A stretch of DNA of 64,000 bases from the NCBI RefSeq assembly GCF_964204645.1, contig NC_134031.1:7226001-7290000 (forward strand). The letters are read 5' to 3'. The DNA is from Tubulanus polymorphus. Its lineage: Eukaryota > Nemertea > Palaeonemertea > Tubulaniformes > Tubulanidae. The position numbers and the translations under genes were made by a program. The notes below the pieces were generated by a model that saw only the letters and a list, made by a program, of their open reading frames with translations, did no database searches and had not been told where the DNA came from. Of this stretch, positions 1 to 12,390 are shown in pieces (the stretch's first letter is position 1; every line of letters begins with the position of its first letter).

Positions 1-740
1 AATCATCATGCGTTAGTTCCCATTGCATTATGGATATGTTGTATCTAGGGTCAATAGCTAAATATTTTCAAGACAAATTTTTGAATTTCAACCCGGTTCC
101 TCAGTTATGAGGTCATCTTCAAGGTCATGTCGGTTAGTTTTTAGTGCCTAGTTCTGCTGCTAGGTGGCGCACTTGGTCCACTCTTTGCACTGCATCACTA
201 GACCTCCTTATTAACATAACACCCAAGTTTCATCAACCGACTCCTAATGAAGCTAAGTATAGCTGAAAGACAGCCACACATATAGGCAAACAGTACAAGA
301 ATAAGGGTTTCACGGAAGCCCGAGAAACAATATCATTCCCTGGTCTTACGTCAATGGTTAGGTTTACGATCATTCCGATGGGTTTGGGATTATTGGTGAT
401 ACATCAAAAACAGAAAATAATTACTACAACATCACAAGAAAAGTAGTCCAAAGACTTGACAGTTTAGCCATAGAACACTTTTCAATCCCTCATACTTACC
501 AAGCTCCAATCACAGATTCCACTATGAGCAAACGATTTCAACTTTCGCGCCGACATGTAAGACTGACAAGCCACTGATACCGGCTGCGAATGAATCACTT
601 TGTTCATCCAAAATTCCAATAAATCCAAATTCTCCGAAGCTTCCTGCAAATCAAGATGACGATGAAAGAAACTTCAAGGAAATACGAGATATGCTTTTTT
701 ACAGTGGATATTACGTCGGATAAAAAACTGAATAAACTAG
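1..740. other. Unassigned non-coding sequence at left edge
   Basis: AT-rich sequence with no open frame that looks like a real exon. The BTBD8-like gene is cut at its 3' side in this direction, so this stretch is probably intronic to it or holds decayed repeats. Nothing in it can be named. Confidence 0.4.
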
Positions 741-1400
741 GAGTCCAGGGACACCATGCCCACTTGGGAAGTGGTTTCAAATGCTCAACAATCTAACAAT
801 TTCAATATTCAACGCCCTCTGGTGACCATATACAAAAACCAATGACCTTGAAACTCAATACAATCATAAAACATGTCAGCAGCTACGATTTTGTAATTGA
901 TTGTGATAACAAAAAATGCCTCGTTACTAATTTAATATGGAAATACTAAGTTAATCTACTATTCAACGCCCCCTGGTGACCATATTAAAACCCCCAATAA
1001 CCTTGTAACTCACCATATTCATAGAACATGTCATGAACTACAACTTTGCAATTGATCATGGTAACAAAATATGCCTAGGTACCAATATAATAAGGAAATA
1101 CCAGGTTATTCTACTATTCAACGCCCCCTGGTGACCATACAGAATAACTAATTTCCTTAAAACTCACCACAATCATAGATGATGTCATGAGCTACAACTT
1201 TGCAATTGATTGTGGTAACAAAATATGTATTGGTACAAATATAATATAGAAATACTAAGATATTGTATTATTCAACGCCCCCTGGTGGCCATATACAAAA
1301 AACAATGAACTTGAAACTCACCCCAATCATAGAACACGTTATACGCTACAACTTTCTAATTCATTGTTGTAACAAAATATGCTTAACAATATAATGTCGA
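741..1400. repeat. About 155-bp tandem repeat, four degenerate units
   Basis: The words ATTCAACGCCCCCTGGTG and AATGACCTTGAAACTCACCA recur with unit starts near 806, 961, 1116 and 1269, a period of 153-155 bp. Each unit runs through GTAACAAAATATGCCTAGG and ends with GAAATACTAAGTTATTCTA. The first unit is preceded by a leader (GTCCAGGGACACCATGCCCA) that also precedes the second array at 23.8 kb. The unit is therefore part of a dispersed element and not a private satellite. A degenerate relative of the CCCCCTGGTGGCCA segment occurs near 14640. Confidence 0.85.
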
Positions 1401-1957
1401 AAAACTTTTTCCCACCTACGAATGAGAACTAATGACACCAAGATGGCCGCCAATTGCGTCATAATTGGCGGATCAAAAATACCTATCTCAGGTATAAAAC
1501 ATCCCTTTACAAAGAATACCCATCACAAATTGCAATGAGAAATGGCAAACCAGTAGGAAGCTACAGGACCTAGAATTCTGGCCAAAATTGACATTTTTGG
1601 GCACTAAAAAGGTCATAGGACGGCCATCTTGAGTCAGATGGACCCAATTTTTCTTATGCTGATGGGCCCTTGGTAGATTCAAATATATTCGAAAGATCAA
1701 GGTAATTGATCATATCGCATTCAAAATTTCCCTCGTAAACTTAAAAAATGTGTAAAAAGTGCTGATTTTGGCGAACAACAATGGCTGCCAGTCGGCCATC
1801 TTGATTCTGATAGGGCCAGTTTTTGGGCTGAAGATGTGTCTAGGGTAGATACATGTATAAACCAAATATCAAGACATTACCTTGAAGCGTCTTCAAAACC
1901 TCCCAAAATAACTGGATTCTGTCTACGGACGGACGACGGACGAAAAGTGAACGCAAT

Positions 1958-1988
1958 AGCCCGCTGGGACTAAAGTCCCAAGTGGGCT
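1958..1988. repeat. Short hairpin at the end of a dispersed repeat
   Basis: AGCCCGCTGGGACT is followed by its near-complement AGTCCCAAGTGGGCT, giving a stem of about 14 bp. It directly follows a GACGGACG repeat (1926-1941). A terminal hairpin after a short simple repeat is a common shape for the 3' end of non-autonomous elements in marine invertebrates. The class cannot be assigned from this copy. Confidence 0.5.
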
Positions 1989-2484
1989 AAAAATGTACTG
2001 ATTTCATTTAAAGATTTCCCGAACATGCATTTCGGTACAGTCTTTTGGAAAACAACAACAAGATATCTCAAACATTTCGAACAGTTTTTTTTAAATGTGT
2101 TCCACAGTTCATGTCTGATTTTTTACTCCCGAGTTCTAACATTGGAATAAGAGTCGAACTTAACCAAGAACTGTTAAACTGGGTCATGCGGAATCTCGAT
2201 TTCAATCTATCCTGGTAAATCAAACAAAAATATTATCAACAGTTAGCTCTTTACATTAACGATCTTAAATCCAGATTGCTCAATAAAAAACATATATCTC
2301 AGATCTAGGAAATTTTTTTTTGTACCAGGTAGAGTAAACCTTGCCTAACTCTGACAGACTGGGACTGATTAAGTCAGAAAGAAATTAATATTTTTCCAAG
2401 TTACTGGTAGTCACAAGTCCCAAGTTGGCCGTGTCCTCTGTATTAGGTGACGTTTTTCTGAAGTAAAAGCAGTGACCAACATAC

Positions 2485-5400
2485 TAAATATTCTTTTAGA
2501 AACGTCTGCGACTGGAGAACGGCGGAGAAATTCTGCTGTATGAAGGCGATACATTTTGTAGTGATGACAGTCAATAGATCAACTACAGTATCGGCCCATT
2601 TAACTAACGGTAGAATCGATTTCACTCTGTCACAACCGCAAAGTACGGATAACACCGTATCAACAGTCTGAAATATTAATAACATCAAATTGTCAATTTC
2701 AAAACATTTCTATCGAGGCCGTTTTTTGAGTACGCATGTGCCATCCGGGAATCTGCCAAAAAAATCATACGGAAAACGTTACTCTGTCTGTCCAGTTTTT
2801 ATCATGAATATTCAACAAAATTTTTCTTCATATTTCCGTCTTAATTTTCAATTTCTAATGATTTGAAAAAAGTAAGTTTTCTTTGTCTTTCCCATCATTT
2901 CAATTCAATTCAACATGAATTTCACTTGTTATTTATTTTTTGGCACAGGCCTTCTCAAGATTTTATGTGGCAAATACTGGAATAATAAAAAAAAGAAGTT
3001 TTTTCATTTGATGGATAAAAAGCAAAAAATCCTTCAAGAGCATTGTCCGTTTAGAAGGGGTTTCTAAGGAATGAAGGAGTTGTAGGGACCATGCTAATGG
3101 TTTATTCGTGTCTTCGTGATACTCACCAGATCTTCGACGAGTTTCTGACAGCAGCTCTTCAGTAAATCGGGAGGCATCGCGGCGAATTGTTTCGTCGGCC
3201 AAACCTTCGTGAAATGTTTCGTAACCCAAACTAAAGCTCGATCCAACACGTCGGTTAAACTGTAAAACGACGCCAGACTCATAGCTTCGATTACTCCGGC
3301 TATACACTCGTTACAAGGCTGCAAAACAATGAAGAAATCCACATCAAACACGGCGTAAATAACGGGACCACAAAAATCTCGATCATCATGACAGTATGGG
3401 GTACCAGCACTCAATAGATGGCGCTGGGGGATTCATAGTGAAAATCAGTTCATTTTCAATGAAATTTGAACTGGATATTTAGGGCCAAAAATTATCAAAC
3501 AAGTCAATGAATAGATATAAGATTCACTTTGTCAAGGAAATTGAAGCGTGAAAAGCGCCACTAGTGAACCTGGCAGAATCCTCGCTTGCCACAGTAGCAT
3601 TGCCAATACCCCATTTATGATGATAATATTTGAATTTTCAATGATGTGGATTATGGGAACTGGATTCATGTACAGCAGACCCCACTTGTCACGGAGGCAA
3701 ATGCATTGGAATATAACAAGCCCTTTTCAAAATCTTTCTACTGAAAATCCACGCAATATGAACAAGAGCAATTTGCACGTCAAACACTATCTAAAATGTT
3801 GATTCAAGGGCGACAATTGAGAAACCAGAATCATGGCATCCAGTAAAATTACAATCCTTCTCCGATTATTATTCTATAACAATTAGCTCTGGACAACTAC
3901 GAACCTTATGAAAGAAATGGCATTTTTTCTTGAGTAATATATATCCGGCTAAATCTTTAAGCCCTTCTATTCCGTACATGTCGGCAACTTGTATAATTTC
4001 AGGCAGACTGCATGACCCTTCGGTGTCAATAATAGCGCCGTACAGAAACTCCAGCGCAAGATAGGCACCGGCCTGACTAACTCTGTAAAAAGATAACAAG
4101 ACTAACTTGACCTCTTCACTACCACAGATAATGTAATGCCCTCGAGAAGATTAGTACCCAATGGCATCATTCTATTCAAATTAATTCAGCCCGACATTCA
4201 AATCTCGCTTGGCCATGTTTTGGTGGGAAGTATATTAATATATTGACAATCGTGGATGAATGGCCTTCTTAATTACCATTAGAATTCATGATTAAAATAC
4301 ATGAAAACTCATTAGATATAAAATAAATGTCAAAATTGACAACTATAATTGAAACGCCCGAATATTCATGAACTATTTTTGTAATTGCTTTTCAGCATCG
4401 AAAAATTTATGCTGTAAGAATTTTTCCATTCAAGTGAAAATCATAGCTGAAGGTTTTAATGTTGGAACTTATGGAAGTTGCTCACCCTTCTAAGGAGATC
4501 TCTTTCTGTATGCTTTCCTTCCATGTTCCGCTGAGCATTGCCTCAAAAAAACTACATCTAGCTGACAAAATAAATCTAAAAAATATATGTGAAAATACAG
4601 TAAAACCTATTTTAGTGAAAGGGTCTATATACATAAACACGTTTTTTCTCCCTAGGAACCAAAAGTTTCTAGTTCACTTCCAATTGAGTGAACCCTCTCT
4701 ACGGTGAGTAGTGAATGTTTGTTCAGGTTCCAAATAAGACATTTTACCTCTCTATAATGAAGATTGCTTACGTACGTATGTCCGGACAGTCAAAAAATTA
4801 TTAATCGATTGAGTTCAATATGAACCAGTTCATAATTACTAATCGCCCAACAACTAATTAATTTAATAGAGGTTTACATTACATAGATTAGTCGAGAGTT
4901 GTGTCGCATCTTGAATATACTGGTAACTTTATTGGATAGAATAAAGTTTTGACAATACAGTGGAACCGTATTTTAACGAGCTTAGATACACAATTTATCG
5001 GATATAACAAATATAGATTTTCGTCCTGAATAAGAAATTCTAATCAATTTCATACTGGATAAAATATATTTTCTGGTTCCGTGAAGTTCGCTGTAACGAG
5101 CTTCCACTGTAATGGGAAAATGTATCTGGTATTGTTGGTAATAAATTGTTGGTACTAATACTAACAGGTTACACCAATATCAGGGGTGAAAATGGTGGTC
5201 TTCAAATTTTCAAAGTCAGATATTTTGGAAAGGGGTCAAAAGCGTGCAGCCAGAATTCCCTATCAATATGCCAATATCAATATGGGTATGTGACTAACTA
5301 GAACCTCATATCTTGACCCTGGATATTGTTTGTTCGGTATACTTGTATTTCTAGCCGATTTCTAACTCACCGATGGGCTTTGTAAACTTGTTCGCCGATG

Positions 5401-6832
5401 CGAACGTCGATATCTGCGTTCGATTTATGAAGAAACATCTGCAACAGATCAGCACCGAGTTTCGACGCCGGCTGTCCATGGTCGGGACTACGCGGTGAGC
5501 TGTCCGTTCGGTCGTCGTTTTCCCCGGTAGCGTCGTCGATTTGGTTTATACAGACATTTGTACCGTCGTCGATCGAGTTATCCGAAAATATATCGGAATC
5601 ATTTCGTAATGTCAAATCGATCACTTTAACGTCATTCGAATTATCGCTATCGTCCAGCGCGAGAGGTAGTTTCGATTCGAGCTGTTTTATGCTTTGTGTG
5701 TCGACAATAACCGATGGTCGCGGAGTGCGAAGCAGTAGTTCTTTGGTTTCAGGCGGAATGACTTCGATGTTGTTGAGGTATGGGTCTAACAACTCGCGTG
5801 CAAGGCTTACGTCATCGCATGTGTAAATTTGTCTGAAATGCAATTTTGGCAATAATACTGATGAGGCTTATAAAGTGCAAAATTCAATAGGACTGCTCAG
5901 ATTGCCTTACATATATGCTTCCTTTCGATGGTATCACTACCCCTAGCCTATATCCCTAATAACTCAAATTCTGTAAATTCGACCGCTGATCATACAACTA
6001 TATCTGTACTTCGATCACTGATTTCAGGATCAAATCCTCTGGTTTCGCTCCCGGCAGGTGCGGTAGGTTTATAAGGGGCACCAAATCAATCAATCAAATA
6101 ATTAGTAAGGTCAATCCCTATATGGAGAAATATCATCCATGCAACTTAACTACTCAGTGCTCATGAGTAATTCATGAGATCAAATTCCCATTTGCTACTG
6201 GGTGGAAAGAGGCTTTCTGAGGATAAGTAGCATGTCCCAGGGGACTACAGTAATGCGCAGTTTGACGCTACAACCTTCCTTTACTTGGAGTCAAATGCCC
6301 TAACCACTACCATCCATTGGTCCTGACTGAATCAAATTAAAGAATCTCAGATGTCAAATGCCTGTCAAATGACTTTTTACCACATTTCGACACGCTTGGT
6401 TGTCAATACAATAGACCAAACAGTATTTAGCAGGGGAGCAACGTGGGGCATTTGCTCCCCCAGAAATTTTGGAAAAGTGCCCTTTTAGCGAATATTATTG
6501 TTATTTCCTTGCCCCCCCCTAAAATTCAAATGCTAGGTACGGCCCTGATTATATTAATAAACCAACCTCAAAATTTCTCTGGCTTCAGAGACTTTGGTTT
6601 CTTCAAGTTTTATGGTATCATCCTCATTCAATAGCGCCAACTCGGGCAATCTAGAATTGAAATAACACATTAAGATTAAGAAGGACTGAGACAAACTACG
6701 CACAAATAAACTGCGTAAACTCAATACTGAACATGGATTATTTACCTCACTTGTAAGATTTGCTGGTGTGCTTTGATCTCGCCATCTTCACATAAGATAG
6801 TCAAATCGGAAAATAAACTCTCGTCCAACAAC
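2485..6832 (-). CDS. BTBD8: BTBD8-like protein, two BTB domains plus BACK-like region (partial)
   Basis: Seven exons read right to left with matching splice phases: 6832-6746, 6650-6567, 5832-5371, 4575-4486, 4082-3905, 3318-3127 and 2667-2485 (about 425 codons). The first two exons give the front of a first BTB domain (SDLTILCEDGEIKAH). The 5.4-5.8 kb exon holds an acidic low-complexity linker, then ASKLGADLLQMFL and DIDVRIGEQVYKAHR, the start of a second BTB. The 90-bp exon supplies ILSARCSFFEAMLSG. The next carries QVADMYGIEGLKDLAGYIL, and the last two form a BACK-like helical region with ILPLVKW and CIAFIQQNFS. Domain order and these signatures match vertebrate BTBD8, whose longer form has been linked to clathrin/AP2 vesicle traffic. 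The initiator exon (above 6.83 kb) and the 3' exons (below 2.48 kb) were not found, so the gene probably leaves the window to the left. No internal stops occur in the exons. Confidence 0.88.
3340..3620 (+). repeat. Dispersed repeat, copy 1 (inverted partner at 55.3-55.9 kb)
   Basis: In the BTBD8-like intron, words such as AAAATCAGTTCATTTTCAAT, AATTATCAAACAA and ATCCTCGCTTGCCACAGTAG recur in reverse complement and the same order near 55490-55760. This is an interspersed repeat present in both orientations. No coding capacity was seen. Confidence 0.7.
6431..6545 (+). repeat. Dispersed repeat, copy 1 (partner at 54.4-54.6 kb)
   Basis: The copy runs from a GGGGCATTTGCTCCCCCAGA segment through TTTTGGAAAAGTGCCC and an AATATTATTGTTAT segment to a C-run and AAATTCAAATGCTAGGTAC. 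The same ordered blocks occur at 54440-54597, with a longer C-run there. It is a short non-coding interspersed element in an intron of the BTBD8-like gene. Confidence 0.7.
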
Positions 6833-6839
6833 CTATCAA

Positions 6840-9330
6840 CATAAATTAAGCTTCATTTTCACAATACTGTAGCTTTTCACAATACTATACCTGTAGACTA
6901 TGATAACCTTATGCCTTGGTCAGCTCAGGGCCCAGTTTCACAAGAAGGATTTTATAAACGCTGAAATCGATTTACGATAAATTGAATTACAGGTGAAGTT
7001 CAAGCCTTTTAATGGCAGATTTCTTTTAGGGATATCAATAGTTTCGGTGTGGACACTCGGTAGAGAAAAATATCTCAAGTCAGGCCTAGTGCCTCGTCTC
7101 TCCGATATTGGCAAATGTTAGCTATGCATCTAGGGTGGAGTCCTACCGAGTGTCAAAGTCGGCAATCTCTCGAGTTGTTGCACTGCATAAAACACTATCG
7201 AATGGTTCAATGTTTATTAAGTAAACCTTTGAGTGAAACTAAGCGCTCTAACTGCTATAATACAGAGGCATGAAGGATTATAACCTGGAACAATCTCAGG
7301 GTTGTCTCGTGCTGTCCATGTCACCAATCTCATTTCATGACTTTCAAGGTTGACTTTTTTGACTCCATGACTTATAATCGTCATGCTTAAGCCAGGAATC
7401 CTCAAATCTACATTTTCCAGGCAATTAGTTGATTTTTAGAGCTGTGATAGTGAACTTTGATTTGCAGATGATAACTAATGACTGATGCCATTTAAGGACT
7501 ATGACAATGATTAAAGGATTTTACAGCCCATTCCATGAAACTTACGGCCTTGAATTGACTCATTCCCATTTCTAAACTTTCAAGGACTGCTATGATTGAA
7601 CCTTGCAATCCAAAAGCGGCTCTCAGCAACTCAGAAGCATCCTATTTCCAATCTCGTATGGCAGCCATCCGTGCTTGGTGCAATGGTCTACCCGGTCATG
7701 GGAAGAAGAATAAGACATACCTTTTCAAATCATTTCTCAAACCATTCGCGAGTTTGTGACAAAGTTTCTCTCTTTCTTTCGCACACTTCTCCGTTAAAGT
7801 TAACCCTCCAGGTTTCTTGCCCTCTGGATTCTCCATCTCTCACCGACCAGTACCCTCCAACTGCCTGTCCTCCTGCTGTCTGTCCTCCTACAGTCTGGAT
7901 CGTTTTTGTTAAGTTACATCTGAAATGACATCCATAAATTGAGAACTACCGATAAGTTGCATATGCCGTTTATACGAGGTTTAATTCAGAATAAAAAACC
8001 CAGTTATGAAGAGAAACAAAGAGAGCATTTGTAATGACCGTATGACTGAATTCTTTGAGCCATTTTCGGACTGTTTTCAAATGACCCATAGAAAATCTCG
8101 CTATTATCTTAGTTTTTCTTCATAATTATTTATTGAATCGTAGACAGTCACTTTTCTTTGGACACCAATTTTATGTTCGGTCTCAGTCTGATGTACAGGA
8201 TTCCCTACAACGACCACTTGATATAAGATGACAGACCAGTCATTCCTATATAAGTATTAGTTATTGTAAGTTATATATTCCTATATAAGATATAAGTTTT
8301 CGAGGAGAAAATTTCAAATTTCGAGGAAACATCTACACCACTTTCATATTCTTATTACTGTTGACCCTTCCTAAATCGACGAAGCATATCTCGATACAAA
8401 CCTTTAATTGAGTGGTTTCATAAGCAAATTTTTATCCTTGACACTACACTCTACTGCTCGGTTTCTAATTCAGAAGCTGCCGATTAGGGTAACAATAAGA
8501 TCCTGGTTCCAACTGTACTGGTTTAGTCGTAATGTGCAACTTTTAAAGTATCTGATTGTCTAAAGTACCTGATTTCGAGCTCCTTCAAGCACCTTCGGTT
8601 TCCATTTAGTTTTTAATGAATCAAGTAGTCGTAGGGACCCCTTAAGTACTTACTCACTACAAGCGTTTAGACTACAGTACAACTACATGTATTTGAAAGT
8701 TTTTTCTTCATGAGGCCTAGGACTATATCGTTTTACCCTCAATAAAAAAGTAAACACTGAAATTATTGTAGCAGTTAATTTCAGGTTAAGATTGGATTAA
8801 TTGCCATGATAGAAATTAACTGTTACTGTCAGTAATCAGGCTTTTTTTGTAGAACACTATTTGGAGCATTGCCAATAGATACCCCATTACGAGCAGGCCT
8901 GGATAATGATCCACAACACAAAGACGGCTTGTTGATCGACTATATGAAAATAATGTACAAGAAAAAACAGCATGATTCAGCATGAAAAATCAAGCTGCAC
9001 AGCATAATGTTCAATCTCACCAGATAAATGTATAAACACTATGAGTCAGGAAAACAAACTAAACAACCGTATAGCAAAATTAGAAAGTGCAGAACAGCCA
9101 ATATAGAATAAAACTGGATATGTTTTTTGAGGCAATGTACCTACACCAGACTTGCATATCGACGATCAGATTGGCCGAATATTTTTGTGCATCGGTCTTA
9201 ACTAAAAACATAGGCCTATAGAGATAATACTGATGGGAGCAATTCAAAATTTCAAAAAAGATTAGGCTAAAATAAAATGATACCGGTTCCTTAGTTCTCC
9301 CATGAGGCGGGTCACTATTGTGAACTGCAA
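6840..9330. other. Gene-poor stretch; initiator exon of the BTBD8-like gene not located
   Basis: No exon could be supported on either strand. A fragment near 6930 (GGGCCCAGTTTCACAAG) resembles the end of the short palindromic element at 47475-47586. The BTBD8-like promoter and first exon should lie here or further right, possibly on the far side of the DIRS insertion. Confidence 0.4.
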
Positions 9331-9332
9331 TA

Positions 9333-9395
9333 CAATTTGTAAGCAGTTCATTTCTATAGCTGCCGGATATGTTATGGTTAGTTAGTTACCCAATT
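9333..9395 (+). repeat. 63-bp direct repeat, left copy flanking the DIRS fragment
   Basis: This block begins CAATTTGTAAGCAGTTC and ends GTTAGTTACCCAATT. It is identical base for base to 11595-11657. The two copies bracket the DIRS-derived ORFs. Outside the repeat the two flanks differ. Confidence 0.95.
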
Positions 9396-11594
9396 CTCCA
9401 GCATTACGTCATAATGCTCGGGATTCCATGAGAAGAGATCACTTCCGGAGTCACTGAGGTCCAACTTCCTTGTGGGTGACGGACGTATTTTGAGAGTGCT
9501 CTCATCAAAATTTTTTTTTTTCGTTCGTTATCGGTGGTCATCTACTGTTGTAAGGTGAAACATTTTATATGTTTATATTTATTTACTTTTTCTTTACCTA
9601 CTGTTGTAAGGTATTTTGAATTTGAATGTTTATGCCATGGCGGCTTATAATAAATTAGATTTACTGGACATTGGGTCTGAAATTACGGTCGCCAATGAGG
9701 ATGAGTCAGTTTGTTCGGCTGGTCTTGTGGCTGACGAAATGTCAGTTCAACAGGCTATTGATGAAGGACGGAGTCAGTCTTTTCTCCTTCTGTCCGATTG
9801 TTATGGGTCTTCGATTAAGAAGAACTCTCAGTCTGTAGCCGTAGGCCATAGTGTTGATAAAAAAGATAAGGACAAAGCCGTTAGACCGAAAGCAATTCCA
9901 AAAATTTCTCGTCGAATTGTTAGGTCAAAGAGCTCAGGTTCAGCTCAACCAGAGACTTTATCTGAAAGTCATGTCGATCCTGTCATGACAGAGTTTTTAG
10001 AGATGAAGAAAAGACTTGAGGCTTTAGAGTCTCAATATTTGCAAAGTGATAATGATCGGTTCGATCTTGGTCAGCAGGATCAATGTGATTTTGGTGATGA
10101 GCTTAATGCGTCTGACCAATTTGCGGCTATTTTTAACCAGGGTTTAGACCGTAATAATAATAACGTCCAGTTACATGAGGACAATGATTTTATGACCTGT
10201 ATTAGGTCAGAGATGGGGGTCTAAAAAATGTCAGACCCCCAATTAAAAATCAACAGTTAGCGCAAGCTGTTGATAAACTGATGACGGGGTTTAGTGGTGA
10301 AAATTCAGATATTAAAAAGGATTTATTTGAAAAATTAGAGAAATCCGTTAGGCAGTATGCTTGTCCTGAGAATATTCCTAGTTTGGCCGTAACTAAAGTG
10401 AATCAGCCAATTTGGTCGAAGTTAAATAAAGATTCGGCTGCTTTTGATTTAAAATGTCAAAAAATTCAGAATTATAACCTTAGAGGTATAACTGCAGTCA
10501 CACAAGCTATGGATCTTTTATCGGGTCCGGACCCTTTGGACAAAAAGACGTTAGGTATGACGTTGTATCACTCTTTGAGTCTTTTTGCGCAAAGCAATTA
10601 TGAGATGAATTTGAGACGTCGGGAACTATTGAAGCGTGGGTTCAACGACGTTTATAAGCCAATCTGGCTCCCCTCAAATCCGATTGGGAAAGAACTTTTC
10701 GGGGATCAACTTGATGACAAGTTACGAGACATAGAAAGGTCAAGTCGTATGGTTACGAAGATGGTAGATCGAGGTCGTGGGAACTATCGATCTAGAGGTT
10801 ATGGGAACAGGAGATTCCAGCCATATAGAAGGCCTGCTTGTTCTAATTTCCCAAAACAGGATTTTTGGAAAAGAGGTCAACATCAGAGGAAATAGTAAGT
10901 TCCCAATTATCTTCTGTTGCTGGCCGAATTAAACATTTTTTCTCTTTCTGGGAGACTTTAACTTCTGACAAATCAATTTTGAATTTGGTTTTGGGTTATA
11001 ACATTGAATGGAATTCGGTGCCTCCTGATCAAATTTTTCCACCGCGTTCTATTAGATTTAATGAAGTTGAAACTTCTGCTATTGACTCACTATTATCAGA
11101 TTTTTTGAGTCGTGGAATTATTGAACTGGCTTTTCGTCGTTCCGAAAAAAGATGGATCATTCAGACTTATTTTGAATTTGACTTGTTTAAACAAGCATGT
11201 CAAGTATTATCATTTTAAAATGAACTCTTTGAAATCAGTTCTTAGTCTTATGACTCCTGGTTGTTTCATGGCCTCTCTAGATTTGAAAGATGCCTATTAT
11301 TCTGCTTGTAGTGATCGGAAATATCTTCGATTTATTTGGAAGGGTCAACTTTTTCAGTATACCTGTCTTCCGAATGGAATTTCATCGGCTCCAAGAATTT
11401 TCACCAAGCTTCTGAAACCTGTTTTTACTCCTCTCCGAGAATTGGGGTATATTTCTGTAGATTATATTGATGATATTTATCTGCAAGGAGATGACGAGCC
11501 TTGTTGCGATGATAATGTAGGCCTTACAGAAAAACAATTGGTTAATTGTGGTTATGTTATACATTCGGTTAAATCGGAAAAGAAACCTAGTACT
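9396..11594 (+). mobile_element. Truncated DIRS-like tyrosine-recombinase retrotransposon (gag and part of RT)
   Basis: Only the 5' part of the element remains. A gag-like protein reads from 9616 to 10224, then, after a break in frame, from 10281 to 10895. It contains PENIPSLAVTKVNQPIW and ends in an Arg/Gly-rich basic tail, as in DIRS ORF1 proteins. The RT follows: VPKKDGSFRLILNLTCLN (frame-shifted start near 11112), SLDLKDAYYS, FQYTCLPNGISSAPR and the YIDD catalytic box near residue 118 of the 11112-11621 frame. Reading stops just after the catalytic palm, at the junction with the right 63-bp repeat. RNase H, methylase and the tyrosine recombinase are absent. The family call is strong; this copy is dead. 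Confidence 0.9.
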
Positions 11595-11657
11595 CAATTT
11601 GTAAGCAGTTCATTTCTATAGCTGCCGGATATGTTATGGTTAGTTAGTTACCCAATT
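11595..11657 (+). repeat. 63-bp direct repeat, right copy flanking the DIRS fragment
   Basis: Exact copy of 9333-9395. The RT reading frame runs into this block and stops inside it, so the block is not RT sequence. Confidence 0.95.
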
Positions 11658-12270
11658 ATTGGTGGTAAGCTTTTATAATCGCATGGATTTATTCTGGCAA
11701 CTATACAAACTGTGGGTTTGTGAAAATATGCGATTGTGAAACTAAACCACAGACAGGTTACTACTGACTGTGGTTAGCTATGACTATGGACAGGTTACTG
11801 GTTATGGTTAGCGTGATGATTTTCTAAACAATATTGTAAAGTGTAGATACGCAGGTGACCGGCCTTGTCAACTTTTAAGCACAACAGAAATGAGAAACTG
11901 GGTACCAGGTATCATTTTTAGCACTTAGAGCTATATAATGTGGACATGTGAATAGTGCCCATGTTAGCAAGAAGAATAAAAAGAATTGCCAGTGGGCAGT
12001 CAGCTAGTCATAGGTCAACTTAATTTTCAACAGTTGTATATGAATAGTCAATTCATGCTGTCCTGGGAACGCCTGTCAAAAACTTGATTTTGACTAACAA
12101 GTGGTTGCAGATAAGTAAATATCTTTGCTAGCAAACACCCTAGCCCAAATATTATGCCTGCCCCTCAGAAATTAACCAAGCCAATGATTAACTTATTACA
12201 TTATACATCGGACTCGACAGTCTTTTTAATAGGACAGCCTATCTATCTTAATAAATTGAATATTAACACA
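11658..12270. other. No gene seen
   Basis: AT-rich non-coding sequence. It includes GTGAAAATATGCGATTGTGAAACTAAACCA-like text also recognisable near 51390-51530, so part of it is a dispersed repeat. No exon or RNA gene can be supported. Confidence 0.4.
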
Positions 12271-12390
12271 GGGGTCAGATGCAAAACGTTTTTTTACCCC
12301 AGAGTATCCTAGGTACTAAATAAAAAATTGGTTTTTCAATTTTTTTCACTTCTTAGAATACTGGGGTAAAAACTTTTTGCGTCAGGCCCC
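12271..12390. repeat. 120-bp foldback MITE-like element
   Basis: The left end GGGGTCAGATGCAAAACGTT and right end TTTTTGCGTCAGGCCCC are inverted repeats of about 40 bp with a few mismatches; the arms also share ACCCCAGAGTATCCTA against TAGAATACTGGGGT. A related end (GGGGCCTGACAAAAAAGTTT then CCCCCAGTATCTTAGG) lies at 58146-58190. This fits a small non-autonomous DNA transposon family. Confidence 0.75.

Noticed and set aside
2090-2235. Possible further BTBD8-like exon after an acceptor-like site at 2211
   Set aside because: The 48-codon frame does not resemble the expected region and lacks a good donor.
4459-4707. Plus-strand 82-codon frame
   Set aside because: It covers the minus-strand 90-bp BTBD8-like exon, which has matching splice sites and domain sequence.
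6160-6310. tRNA-like text on the minus strand (ATGGTAGTGGTTAGGGCATT)
   Set aside because: A-box-like only; no convincing B box or cloverleaf.
7596-7928. Plus-strand 110-codon frame with a Pro/Cys-rich end
   Set aside because: No domain, no splice context, and low-complexity CCTCC repeats explain the composition.
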